Shown here piece by piece: positions 57,245-64,000 of a stretch of DNA of 64,000 bases. Made by a program: the position numbers and the translations under genes. The notes under the pieces were generated by a model. It saw only the letters and a list, made by a program, of their open reading frames with translations. It made no database searches and was not told the origin of the DNA. The stretch comes from Paenibacillus tyrphae. Its GTDB lineage: Bacteria; Bacillota; Bacilli; Paenibacillales; NBRC-103111. The stretch is from contig NZ_JNVM01000002.1 in NCBI RefSeq assembly GCF_000722545.1, positions 1 through 64,000 of the forward strand. Direction: 5' to 3'. Position 1 is the stretch's first letter; the number at the start of each line of letters is the position of its first letter.

Positions 57245-58420
57245 CTAGGTATCCATCGAAATATGATCCCACGCTTCATCGCGGTGACCTATGATCCAGA
57301 ACAATCCCCGGCGTCTTTCTAAGACGATGCTTTCATTCATGCCGGCCGGAGCTTCTTCCCCTTTGATTCGGCTGTTGACGCACGCCCAGTGAAGCCGATA
57401 AATTTTGTCAGCCTCATCCATAATCTCTTCCTCGCTGCGCATCGCGGTTTTGAGAACGAATTGTTCGAACGTTTCGCAGTTGGAAACGACCTTAATCGCA
57501 TAGTCACAGTCGCATACTTGATCGGGAAAATCAAGCGTCTCCACAAGACCCAGTGCCCAAATCAACGCCCAGTACGCTTCATATTGCCAGGAAATATTAA
57601 TCGCCTCTTCCCTAGCCGGCTCATCATCCTGCAATAGCTCTTTTTCGTTCTCCGAGAGATACTTTTCCACGCCAAATTTTTGCAGCATGCCGGTGAAAAA
57701 ATCTCTCGACCCCTGAATATCTTCGCCCTGCGCCACGTCGCAAGCGTATTGGATGACGATTAATAAGGAGACCGCTCTTCTTGCGATGTCTTCTTTCGTT
57801 TTAAACTGGCATTGTTTCAAGCGCGGAAGCTGCGGCAGTCCGTGAATAAACGGAATCCCTCTTTCACTTAAATAGGCGATGGTCTTGCTTTTTCGTTGTT
57901 CGCCTTCCTCGGATGTGATTTCAGGACCGAGTACCTTTCTGGTGCAGGCGTGAGGCCTGAAGTTGGACGGGCCCGATGTCCCGTCGGGATACACAATAAC
58001 CTCTCCCGCTTGATCAAGCAGAATTCCGTTCGGCAAAAAGCCGATTCCTCCGATTCGCGACAGCAGCCCCGTAAATAATTGCAGTTGCCCGTCGGTAATG
58101 TCTTTTTCCGTTTCGATGGCAAACATCGTATTTAAGACGGATATTTGCGTCATGACCAATCCTTTGAGGTTCTCGTCTTCAAACGGAATGCGATCGTAGA
58201 ACCCCATCATCCCGGGAATATTGTTAGCGAAATAATCGGGATTCGTATCCTCGGACGCGACTCTTATCGTTATTTTATGTTTGCTGAATAGCGTTTTGGA
58301 CTTCAGAAAATAATCATTGTCGTCTCTCTTAATTTCGTAGCCTTTTGCAAATACGTCCGATATCGTAGTTTCGATATCATTGATGTCGTTCCTCGATGCG
58401 AATATCGTGAAGTGTTTCAA
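57245..58420 (-). CDS. DUF4272 domain-containing protein
   Basis: A 391-residue soluble protein. The C-terminal half (from about 175) has the DUF4272 pattern: 'RSKTIAYLSERGIPF' type opening, 'EDIARRAVSLLIVIQYA', 'EAINISWQYEAYWALIWALGLVETLDFPDQVCD' (read in parts), and a closing 'IYRLHWACVNSR' region with 'VLERRRGLFWIIG'. The N-terminal 170 residues form a separate alpha/beta domain seen in many DUF4272 proteins. The family's function is unknown. It starts with TTG 58420, with GGAGGAG about eight bases upstream. It is divergent from the MerR operon at 58587 and may share regulation from the same intergenic region. Confidence 0.85.
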   Translation of the reverse strand: MKHFTIFASRNDINDIETTISDVFAKGYEIKRDDNDYFLKSKTLFSKHKITIRVASEDTNPDYFANNIPGMMGFYDRIPFEDENLKGLVMTQISVLNTMFAIETEKDITDGQLQLFTGLLSRIGGIGFLPNGILLDQAGEVIVYPDGTSGPSNFRPHACTRKVLGPEITSEEGEQRKSKTIAYLSERGIPFIHGLPQLPRLKQCQFKTKEDIARRAVSLLIVIQYACDVAQGEDIQGSRDFFTGMLQKFGVEKYLSENEKELLQDDEPAREEAINISWQYEAYWALIWALGLVETLDFPDQVCDCDYAIKVVSNCETFEQFVLKTAMRSEEEIMDEADKIYRLHWACVNSRIKGEEAPAGMNESIVLERRRGLFWIIGHRDEAWDHISMDT

Positions 58421-58519
58421 GGTGTGCTCCTCCTCAGATCCATCTTTTGCCTATGTTTGAATTTACTCTATAAGAGCATCGAGTTCAATAGATAGTAAAG
58501 ATTATTTTAGTTTAAACAC

Positions 58520-58550
58520 TTGACCTTAGGTCTGACCTAAGGTGTATCGT
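58520..58550 (+). promoter_or_regulatory. MerR-type promoter with perfect dyad in a 19-bp spacer
   Basis: TTGACC (58520-58525), 19 bases, then TATCGT (58545-58550). The spacer region carries a perfect 9-bp dyad accttaggt-ctg-acctaaggt (58523-58531, 58535-58543). It is 36 bases before the ATG of the MerR regulator, with AGGAG at 58575-58579. Confidence 0.85.
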
Positions 58551-58586
58551 TAAGTTATTCCAAGCCTCATTCCTAGGAGTGAACTC

Positions 58587-59378
58587 ATGAAAAGTGAAAT
58601 TACGATAAGTGAATTAGCCAAGCTTATGAACGTGTCTGTTCATCAAATTCGATATTTTGAAGAAAAAGGAGTCCTTCAACCTGCTTACACGGATCATAAT
58701 CAGTACAGAATGTACAGCATGGATCAAGTTTATCAGCTAGCCCATATTCTGTTGCTTCGCAAGCTGAGAGTGCCTGTTCAGTCCATAAAAGATTGTATGA
58801 CTTCCTATTCCGCGGATCGATATCGCCAGCTTCTTCAGCATTCCCTGCGGGAAATCGATGCGGAGCTGCAGCGGCTCCAAGAGCTTCAGCAGTTTATCAA
58901 AAAAGTTTTGCGTGAACAACAAAGCTCCAGCTCGCAGCCCAATCCATACCAAATCAAGCGGCGAGATGCCACTTATCTAGCGCGTTGGATTGAAATGGAT
59001 TCGCACACGAAGCTTAATGCCGCACGTTTGGCGGAACAGACGAAGCGCGTTCCGAACTTGTTCGAATCGGACATTCATTATGTATACGACGGTTCGAGCA
59101 CCGTTGCCTTATACCTGGAAACGCAGGCGCCGGGCGATTTGTCTTTACCCGGTGGCGATTACCTTTCCATACAGAGCCTTGTGAATGAAGATGAAGATCT
59201 TGAACCGTTGATTGAACAGTTTTACGACTATGCCGCTGCGCAATCTCATGTCATCACAGGTCCTCTGATTCTCATTGAAAAATCTTATTTATCCCTATTT
59301 AGCGAAAACAAGCTGCACTACGAACTGCAGGCCTTAATCGAACCGACTGCAAAATCCGAAAGGAGAGATGGAACATGA
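58587..59378 (+). CDS. MerR family regulator, operon leader
   Basis: A 263-residue MerR-family activator. The winged helix is 'TISELAKLMNVSVHQIRYFEEKGVL' (read in parts, residues 6-30), with 'YRMYSMDQVYQLAHILLLRKL' next. The coiled-coil dimer helix spans about 78-115. The C-terminal 130 residues form a ligand-binding domain, probably GyrI-like ('VALYLETQAPGDLSLPGGDY', then 'YELQALIEP' at the end). The site CTAGGAG precedes ATG 58587. A textbook MerR promoter lies directly upstream, so it controls its own operon: regulator, GNAT acetyltransferase, alpha/beta hydrolase and DUF418 membrane protein. A resistance or detoxification cassette is a reasonable inference. Confidence 0.88.
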   Translation: MKSEITISELAKLMNVSVHQIRYFEEKGVLQPAYTDHNQYRMYSMDQVYQLAHILLLRKLRVPVQSIKDCMTSYSADRYRQLLQHSLREIDAELQRLQELQQFIKKVLREQQSSSSQPNPYQIKRRDATYLARWIEMDSHTKLNAARLAEQTKRVPNLFESDIHYVYDGSSTVALYLETQAPGDLSLPGGDYLSIQSLVNEDEDLEPLIEQFYDYAAAQSHVITGPLILIEKSYLSLFSENKLHYELQALIEPTAKSERRDGT

Positions 59379-60013
59379 CGGCAGCACCTATAACGCTTGA
59401 ACCTATGCAGGCCAAGTATAATCCACAGGTCGGCCGATTGCTTGTTCTCGGGTTTGGCGGAAAATTTCAAAACCTGACGAATATGAATGATGGCGAGCTC
59501 GCTCTTTTTTTCGAAAAGCTTCTTGACCATTTTCCCCCCGACCCGGTAAGTCAACGAATGGTCGCCACGCAGGATGGAGAAGTGATCGGAACCATATCCG
59601 TCAAATGGAAATCCGAATCTGCGATGAAGCAAAAGCAAAAGCTTCCTTCGTGGAAGAACTTCAATCGGTTTGGAACATGGAATCTGCTTAAAATGCGGTT
59701 CGGTTTATATTTCTTCGACCATAAACCAGAAGCAGGAGAATGTTACATTTCGGAAGTTGTTGTCCATCCGGACCATCAAGGCAAAGGAGTTGGAAAGCTG
59801 CTATTGCAATGGGGTCAATATTTTGCGGAAACGAAGCAAAGCCTCGATAGGCTGAGTTTGTACGTCTCAGGTAAAAACCCGCGGGCGAAGCATCTATACG
59901 AGCAGTTATCCTTCCATACTCATTCACAAACGAAAAGTTTAGTATGGCACCTTTTATTCAAAGAGATGAAATGGGAGTATATGATAATGAGGTTTTCAAA
60001 GGAGAAATTATGA
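59375..60013 (+). CDS. GNAT family N-acetyltransferase
   Basis: A 212-residue acetyltransferase. The core is at about residues 115-190: 'YISEVVVHPDHQGKGVGKLLLQWG' (read in parts) is GNAT motif A with the acetyl-CoA pyrophosphate loop QGKGVGK, and 'LYVSGKNPRAKHLYEQLSF' is motif B. The acceptor is unknown. It overlaps the MerR gene by four bases (ATGA, 59375-59378), with AAAGGAGAG ahead of it, and the next gene overlaps it by four bases, so the three are translationally coupled. Being the second gene of a MerR-controlled unit suggests acetylation of a toxic small molecule sensed by the regulator (inference). Confidence 0.88.
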   Translation: MTAAPITLEPMQAKYNPQVGRLLVLGFGGKFQNLTNMNDGELALFFEKLLDHFPPDPVSQRMVATQDGEVIGTISVKWKSESAMKQKQKLPSWKNFNRFGTWNLLKMRFGLYFFDHKPEAGECYISEVVVHPDHQGKGVGKLLLQWGQYFAETKQSLDRLSLYVSGKNPRAKHLYEQLSFHTHSQTKSLVWHLLFKEMKWEYMIMRFSKEKL

Positions 60014-61023
60014 AAAAGAAAATAATCATTTCAATGATGATCATCATGCTGCTAGTCGGCGGCACAGGGCTTTTTATTTTCGAACAAAACCGTTTCAACA
60101 TAGTTGAGCAGGCTATTGAGATCCCTACACCCGAAGGCAAATTGACAGGCACATTCGTACTGCCCAAAAACTACAAGGACAAGCTCGGACTCGTCTTGTT
60201 TATTCATGGTGACGGACCCATTGACGCTTCCCATGACGATGGTTATAAGCCGCTGTGGGAGCGGTTAGCTTCCCTTGGCTACGCCTCTTTGTCCCTCAAC
60301 AAAAGAGGCATTGGGGGCTCCGAAGGCAATTGGTTGGATCAGAGTATCGATGATCGTGTAGAAGAGGCGCGTCAGGCCATGGCATGGGCAAAAAAACAGC
60401 CGATGATTGACGAGAAACAGATTGGGGTTTGGGGAGCGAGCCAGGCGGGATGGGTCATTCCCAAGCTTGCCAAGAAGGAGCCGATCGCATTCAGTCTTCT
60501 TGTATCGCCTGCGATTAACTGGGTGAGCCAAGGGCAATATAATGTCCGTAAAAGGATGGAAAAAGATGGTCGTACCGAAACGGAGATTCAGGACAAAGCG
60601 GCGTATGATCAGCAAGTGCTACAGCTTTTAGAAAAACATGCTTCCTATGAAGAGTATCTAAACATCGCTCGCAAAAATAGTTTAATGTCGAAAGAACGAT
60701 GGTCCTTTGTCGGCAAAAACTTCTTGTCCGATGCAACCGATGATCTGCGTCACTTTCATTCACCTGTCCTCCTGCTTCTAGGCGAAGAAGATATACATGT
60801 CGATGTGAAGGAAACGGAGCGGGTCTATCGCAATACCGTAAAACCGGAGCTGCTGACTGTTGCGGTCTTCCCAGATACCGAACACTCCATGTTAAGCAAG
60901 CAAACGGCTGATTCGGAACTTCGGGCAATAGGGATAAGCCTCTTCGCGCCTAGACAAATCACAATACAAGGTTATATGGAACAAATCGAACAATTTTTAA
61001 AGAAACTACCTAAACACAAATGA
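60010..61023 (+). CDS. Membrane-anchored alpha/beta hydrolase
   Basis: A 337-residue hydrolase. The N-terminal 'KKKIIISMMIIMLLVGGTGLFIF' region is a signal or membrane anchor, so the catalytic domain is outside the membrane. It has the oxyanion segment 'VLFIHGDGP' near 70, 'LNKRGIGGS' near 105, the nucleophile elbow 'GVWGASQAGWV' (GxSxxG, Ser in GASQA) near 155, an acid in 'LLGEEDIHVDV' near 265 and the His in 'FPDTEHSM' near 295. It resembles the dienelactone hydrolase/YqjL-type 'alpha/beta hydrolase' group; the substrate is unknown. Start ATG 60010 overlaps the GNAT stop (ATGA) and has AAAGGAG upstream; an earlier start at 59944 would sit inside the GNAT gene. Confidence 0.85.
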   Translation: MKKKIIISMMIIMLLVGGTGLFIFEQNRFNIVEQAIEIPTPEGKLTGTFVLPKNYKDKLGLVLFIHGDGPIDASHDDGYKPLWERLASLGYASLSLNKRGIGGSEGNWLDQSIDDRVEEARQAMAWAKKQPMIDEKQIGVWGASQAGWVIPKLAKKEPIAFSLLVSPAINWVSQGQYNVRKRMEKDGRTETEIQDKAAYDQQVLQLLEKHASYEEYLNIARKNSLMSKERWSFVGKNFLSDATDDLRHFHSPVLLLLGEEDIHVDVKETERVYRNTVKPELLTVAVFPDTEHSMLSKQTADSELRAIGISLFAPRQITIQGYMEQIEQFLKKLPKHK

Positions 61024-61080
61024 TAGCTGGAGCGTTTGCAAAATGAATCGACGTAAAGCGTTAAAGGGAGACGATGTGGT

Positions 61081-62169
61081 ATGAGTCAATCTATGAGTCA
61101 AGCCAAAGAGCGGATAACCGCCCTTGATTTTGCAAGAGCCTTGGCGATCTTCGGAATGATTATCGTGAACTATAAGCTTGCCATGCAGGCGGAGAGTGGC
61201 GGACCGGCATGGCTGCAATCGATAGCGGGTTTGTTTGAAGGACGAGCATCCGCATTGTTTGTCGTGCTGGCCGGCATCGGGGTGTCATTAATGACCTCGA
61301 AAGCGCGAAATTCAATGAACGAGGAGCTCATTCGTCAAAGCCGGAACAGCTTGTACCGGCGAGCCGCTTTCCTGTTTATAGCTGGCGTGCTTTTATTGCT
61401 AATGGGCTGGAGCGCCGACATTTTGCATTATTATGCCGTGTTCATGCTTGCCGCTGCGGTCTTGATCACCGTATCCGACAATAAAATACTCGGTCTGTTC
61501 TTGATGATTCTGTTCACATCGCAGTTATTTTTAGTCGTATTCGATTACACCCAAGGGTGGGACTCGAGTTTTAAGCAATACACAGGCTTTTGGACGATAG
61601 AAGGATTCACTCGCAATCTGTTATTTAACGGATTCCATCCTGTCTTTCCTTGGTTGAGCTTTTTCCTCATCGGCTTGTGGATCGGCAGAAAGCGTTGGCT
61701 GAATAAAGAAAACCGCTCGAAGGTACTGCTCTATTCGCTGTCGGGAACGGTTGTTTTTGAAACGATTTCTTTCGTTTTGGTCCAATGGAACACTCCTGCA
61801 TTTGGTAAAGCGGCCTATTATCTTTTTGGGACTAAACCGATGCCGCCCAACATGCTGTATGTATTATCTGGCATTTGTTCAGCCTTGGCCGTTATTGCGA
61901 TCAGTGTTTATGTGGTCGAAAAGTTTGAGAATTCCCTTCTGATGCAGGCGGTGATCCATACCGGCCAATTATCGTTATCCCATTATATCGGGCACATTGT
62001 AATCGGATTAGGGCTAATTGAGACCGTAGGTTATTTAGAAAATGGCAAACTTTCTATCGCTATGGTATATGGGATCGTTTATTTCATTCTCGCCATCGTT
62101 TTTTCGGCGGTGTGGAGAAAATGGATGAAACGAGGTCCGATTGAGCTGATCATGAGAAAATTTTGCTGA
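61081..62169 (+). CDS. DUF418/DUF1624-type multi-pass membrane protein
   Basis: A 362-residue integral membrane protein with about nine to ten helices. The N-terminal 'RITALDFARALAIFGMIIVNYKL' (read in parts) is the opening of the heparan-alpha-glucosaminide N-acetyltransferase-like DUF1624/DUF418 group. The C-terminal region (about 205-355) with 'QLSLSHYIGHIVIGLGL' is the DUF418 domain. Such proteins may be acyl-transfer membrane enzymes, but none is well characterised. The start has GGGAG about nine bases upstream, 57 bases after the hydrolase stop, so it is the last gene of the MerR unit. Its 3' end overlaps the convergent gene at 62150 by 20 bases. Confidence 0.8.
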   Translation: MSQSMSQAKERITALDFARALAIFGMIIVNYKLAMQAESGGPAWLQSIAGLFEGRASALFVVLAGIGVSLMTSKARNSMNEELIRQSRNSLYRRAAFLFIAGVLLLLMGWSADILHYYAVFMLAAAVLITVSDNKILGLFLMILFTSQLFLVVFDYTQGWDSSFKQYTGFWTIEGFTRNLLFNGFHPVFPWLSFFLIGLWIGRKRWLNKENRSKVLLYSLSGTVVFETISFVLVQWNTPAFGKAAYYLFGTKPMPPNMLYVLSGICSALAVIAISVYVVEKFENSLLMQAVIHTGQLSLSHYIGHIVIGLGLIETVGYLENGKLSIAMVYGIVYFILAIVFSAVWRKWMKRGPIELIMRKFC

Positions 62170-63058
62170 GGCGGTCGCAAGGCCAAAAGCGAACGACAAC
62201 CGAATCTCGTTGCTCGATAATTACCAGATCGTTAGTATGTAATTTCACCGTCGAGACCCTATATCCGTTATCGGAAAGATAGTCTCCAACTTCATGTCCG
62301 TGTCTCTGAAATAAGGCCGCAATCGTCCGGGAAGAAACAGGAATTTCCTCAACTCGTTGGAGATTATCCATCTCATAGGATATCTTGGATTCATGTATGC
62401 TAAAAGGAATTCGTTCACGGCAAAGATGGGTCACCGGATTAGGCAAAAATTCAAAAATGCATTTCTGGACGATTACTGCTTCTGGCTTTGTTGAATAATG
62501 GATTGAAATTCCCTTGAAACTCCCGTCCGGGTTCTCCGGAACGCCTACCCATGGGTTGGAACTTTCTGGATCGAATTTCGATTTTATTTTGAAATAGAGG
62601 TGTCTTAATTCAAGGAAGGTTGCACTATCTACAAATAGAGTCGATTCATGCTCTTGATCGGATTCTTGATGGAACCTGACGATCAGAAGATCCAAACTAT
62701 TGTTCATGAAGAAATCATTTCTTTTGGATTCAATAATTTCTTTAAATCGAAAGAGGTGGCCTCGGATAAGAGTTAAATCATTAGCATAAAGCTCGGCATC
62801 TATTTCATCCTTATTTTGAATTCCTAGATAGACAAGCATATGCTTTGGAATGGCAATCTGTCCCTGTGCTGAAACCCGATAAACATCTTGATTGTTGTTT
62901 CCGAATAGAAAAGGTTGTTTTGGTCTGAAATTTATCTTAACACGCTTGCCTACACCCGACTCGAACTCCTCATATTCAAGTGTAGTTCCTGGCTTGATAC
63001 GCATTCTTTCTCTTAAATGAATAGGGATTGTAAATAAAATTGGTGCCATATCCACCAT
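62150..63058 (-). CDS. AbrB/SpoVT-like domain protein
   Basis: A 302-residue protein whose first 100 residues carry two segments like the swapped-hairpin AbrB fold. The first is 'FTIPIHLRERMRIKPGTTLEYEE' (read in parts), near 9. The second, clearer one is 'VSAQGQIAIPKHMLVYLGIQNKDEI' (read in parts), near 62. In AbrB, SpoVT and MazE this fold binds DNA as a dimer. The remaining 200 residues match nothing I recognise and are probably a sensing or partner domain. AAGGTG lies five bases before ATG 63058. It is convergent with, and overlaps by 20 bases, the DUF418 gene. A regulatory role is an inference from the fold only. Confidence 0.6.
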   Translation of the reverse strand: MVDMAPILFTIPIHLRERMRIKPGTTLEYEEFESGVGKRVKINFRPKQPFLFGNNNQDVYRVSAQGQIAIPKHMLVYLGIQNKDEIDAELYANDLTLIRGHLFRFKEIIESKRNDFFMNNSLDLLIVRFHQESDQEHESTLFVDSATFLELRHLYFKIKSKFDPESSNPWVGVPENPDGSFKGISIHYSTKPEAVIVQKCIFEFLPNPVTHLCRERIPFSIHESKISYEMDNLQRVEEIPVSSRTIAALFQRHGHEVGDYLSDNGYRVSTVKLHTNDLVIIEQRDSVVVRFWPCDRLSKIFS

Positions 63059-63090
63059 AAAAACACCTTCCGTTCCGGTTTATGGATATA

Positions 63091-63125
63091 AAAATAGCTG
63101 TCGAGACGTTCTCAACAGCTATTTT
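63091..63125 (-). terminator. Rho-independent terminator after the GrpB-like gene
   Basis: Perfect 11-bp stem aaaatagctgt/acagctatttt (63091-63101, 63115-63125) with a 13-base loop. The A-run at the left end gives the U-tail for the minus-strand gene ending at 63129. Confidence 0.85.
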
Positions 63126-63128
63126 GAA

Positions 63129-63647
63129 TTAGCGGGCAGTCCAATGCCAAATCAAGGCTTGCTTTTCTACGTTTTTCACAAAATCGTCTTTTCCGTCGCC
63201 GTAACGCTCTATGTCATTTGGATATTTTTTGGCTAATTCACTTTTTAATTCGCCATAGTCCTTCGCAATTTCGGGATGATGGCAAAGGTAGTCTCTAAAC
63301 GATAGATGTCGCTCGATTTCTTGGACATTGTCATACTGAAAAGAGTGAATATGATGTGTTCGGTTGCTTCCCCCTTTACGGAAGTATCTTCTGCCGCAAA
63401 TACCGAACTCGCCCATCACTTCGTAGCCGAGCTTTTCAAATTGCATGGAATAATTATCCAATTCGTTGATGTCATGAACTACAAGCAGGATATCAATAAT
63501 GGGTTTCGCTTTCAGACCAGGAACGGAAGTACTGCCAATGTGAAAGCAATTCACTAATTCATCCTGAAGAATTTCTTTAATTTCGCGTTCTTCCTTCAGA
63601 TACTCTTCTTTCCAATTCGGATTGTGTTCCACAACAGTGATATTCAT
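63129..63647 (-). CDS. GrpB family (UPF0157) nucleotidyltransferase-like protein
   Basis: A 172-residue protein of the GrpB/UPF0157 family, which has the nucleotidyltransferase fold. The motifs are 'HIGSTSVPGLKAKPIIDILLVV' (read in parts, near 37), containing the GSTS and the DxD-like Ile-Asp-Ile, 'RTHHIHSFQ' near 97 and 'FRDYLCHHPEIAKDYGELK' near 118. The biochemical role is not established for bacterial members, although some annotations give dephospho-CoA kinase-linked functions. ATG 63647 has a weak site (GAGGCGAG); an upstream start at 63716 adds 23 residues that do not match the family. It ends in a clear terminator. Confidence 0.88.
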   Translation of the reverse strand: MNITVVEHNPNWKEEYLKEEREIKEILQDELVNCFHIGSTSVPGLKAKPIIDILLVVHDINELDNYSMQFEKLGYEVMGEFGICGRRYFRKGGSNRTHHIHSFQYDNVQEIERHLSFRDYLCHHPEIAKDYGELKSELAKKYPNDIERYGDGKDDFVKNVEKQALIWHWTAR

Positions 63648-63732
63648 AGGCTCGCCTCTTTTCGCATTTCGTATATTCACCTTGCAATCCGTTGAGGGCA
63701 TTACATCAATATACAAAAATTGGGGAACGGTG

Positions 63733-64000
63733 TCAATTCAAAATCGTATCAATATGCGGAACCAAGGTCGTAAGAACCCATCTGCTTTTTCGGGGATCAT
63801 TTTGTATGAAACCGCCGAATTCTAACTTATCTTCCGACACGGCCGCAATCGTACCGTTAGGCGCGTTTTCATACATTTCTCGGCCTATGCGCTGCGATGA
63901 GGCTCCATTCGGATCAAAATGTCCAGCCTTTTTCCAACGATGGAAAGCGTCCTCTCCCTGCTGCAAATACCCAACAAGATTGTCGGCGACCGTTTTCTTC
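63733..64000 (-). CDS. Partial unrecognised protein, C-terminal end only
   Basis: An open frame that runs off the right edge of the window; only the last 88 or so residues are visible. The frame stays open to base 64000 with '...ADNLVGYLQQGEDAFHRW', so the start lies outside. I do not recognise the family. The segment has charged and Gly/Asn-rich turns ('ENAPNGTIAAVSEDKLEFGG') and no membrane helix. It could be the end of a larger protein or a small orphan that begins with TTG 63966, which has no convincing ribosome site. Confidence 0.4.
   Translation of the reverse strand, partial: KKTVADNLVGYLQQGEDAFHRWKKAGHFDPNGASSQRIGREMYENAPNGTIAAVSEDKLEFGGFIQNDPRKSRWVLTTLVPHIDTILN

Overview
The window looks like a chromosomal segment of a moderately GC-rich Bacillales bacterium, most likely Paenibacillus or a close relative. 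The reasons are strong AGGAGG-type ribosome binding sites with many GTG/TTG starts, a CYP102-type P450-reductase fusion, DUF4386, DUF4272, YebC and MerR/GyrI-like proteins, and compact U-tailed terminators. This assignment is an inference; no rRNA or other taxonomic marker is present.

Left two thirds (958-41878, all on the minus strand, transcribed right to left): one colinear hybrid NRPS-PKS operon of five megasynthase genes, about 38 kb, followed by a translationally coupled aspartate 1-decarboxylase (PanP type). In transcription order the domains are: FAAL-ACP-KS-AT-ACP-C-A(Thr)-NMT-PCP (30919-40617); C-A(Ser-like)-PCP-Cy-A(Cys)-PCP-Ox (23599-30903); TubC docking-C-A(Glu-like)-FkbM MT-PCP-KS-AT-PCP (16157-23602); C-A(beta-Ala)-PCP-KS-AT-degenerate KR-PCP (8263-16110); C-A(Thr-like)-NMT-PCP-reductase (2568-8228). 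Read colinearly this gives a fatty-acylated chain: fatty acyl, C2, N-Me-Thr, Ser-like, thiazole, methylated Glu-like, C2, beta-Ala, C2, N-Me-Thr-like, then reductive release as aldehyde or alcohol. None of the three C2 units has a working ketoreductase, so beta-keto groups should persist. The terminal N-acyl-N-methyl-aminoaldehyde carrying a beta-ketoamide is set up for intramolecular Knoevenagel closure to a pyrrolinone (inference). The beta-Ala-type A domain and the beta-Ala-forming decarboxylase in one operon support each other. I do not recognise this architecture as a known product.

Just upstream, in the same orientation, are two small proteins (41099-41878 and 40700-41044). Together they carry three copies of an unrecognised domain of about 100 residues with an AHxxHxxG motif. 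A strong hairpin lies between them and the first NRPS gene.

A gene-poor stretch (41900-43139) separates the operon from ordinary accessory genes: a class I methyltransferase; small unknown and TPR proteins; a DUF4386 membrane protein; two SDR oxidoreductases; a MerR regulator with a serine hydrolase; a YebC regulator; CYP102 with a divergent LysR regulator and a shared central palindrome; an epoxide hydrolase fragment; a second MerR-led operon (MerR, GNAT, alpha/beta hydrolase, DUF418); an AbrB-like protein; and a GrpB-family protein. Two textbook MerR promoters (19-bp spacer with dyad) can be read directly. No Sfp-type PPTase, exporter, type II thioesterase or cluster-specific regulator is in the window, and I saw no rRNA, tRNA, CRISPR or insertion sequence.
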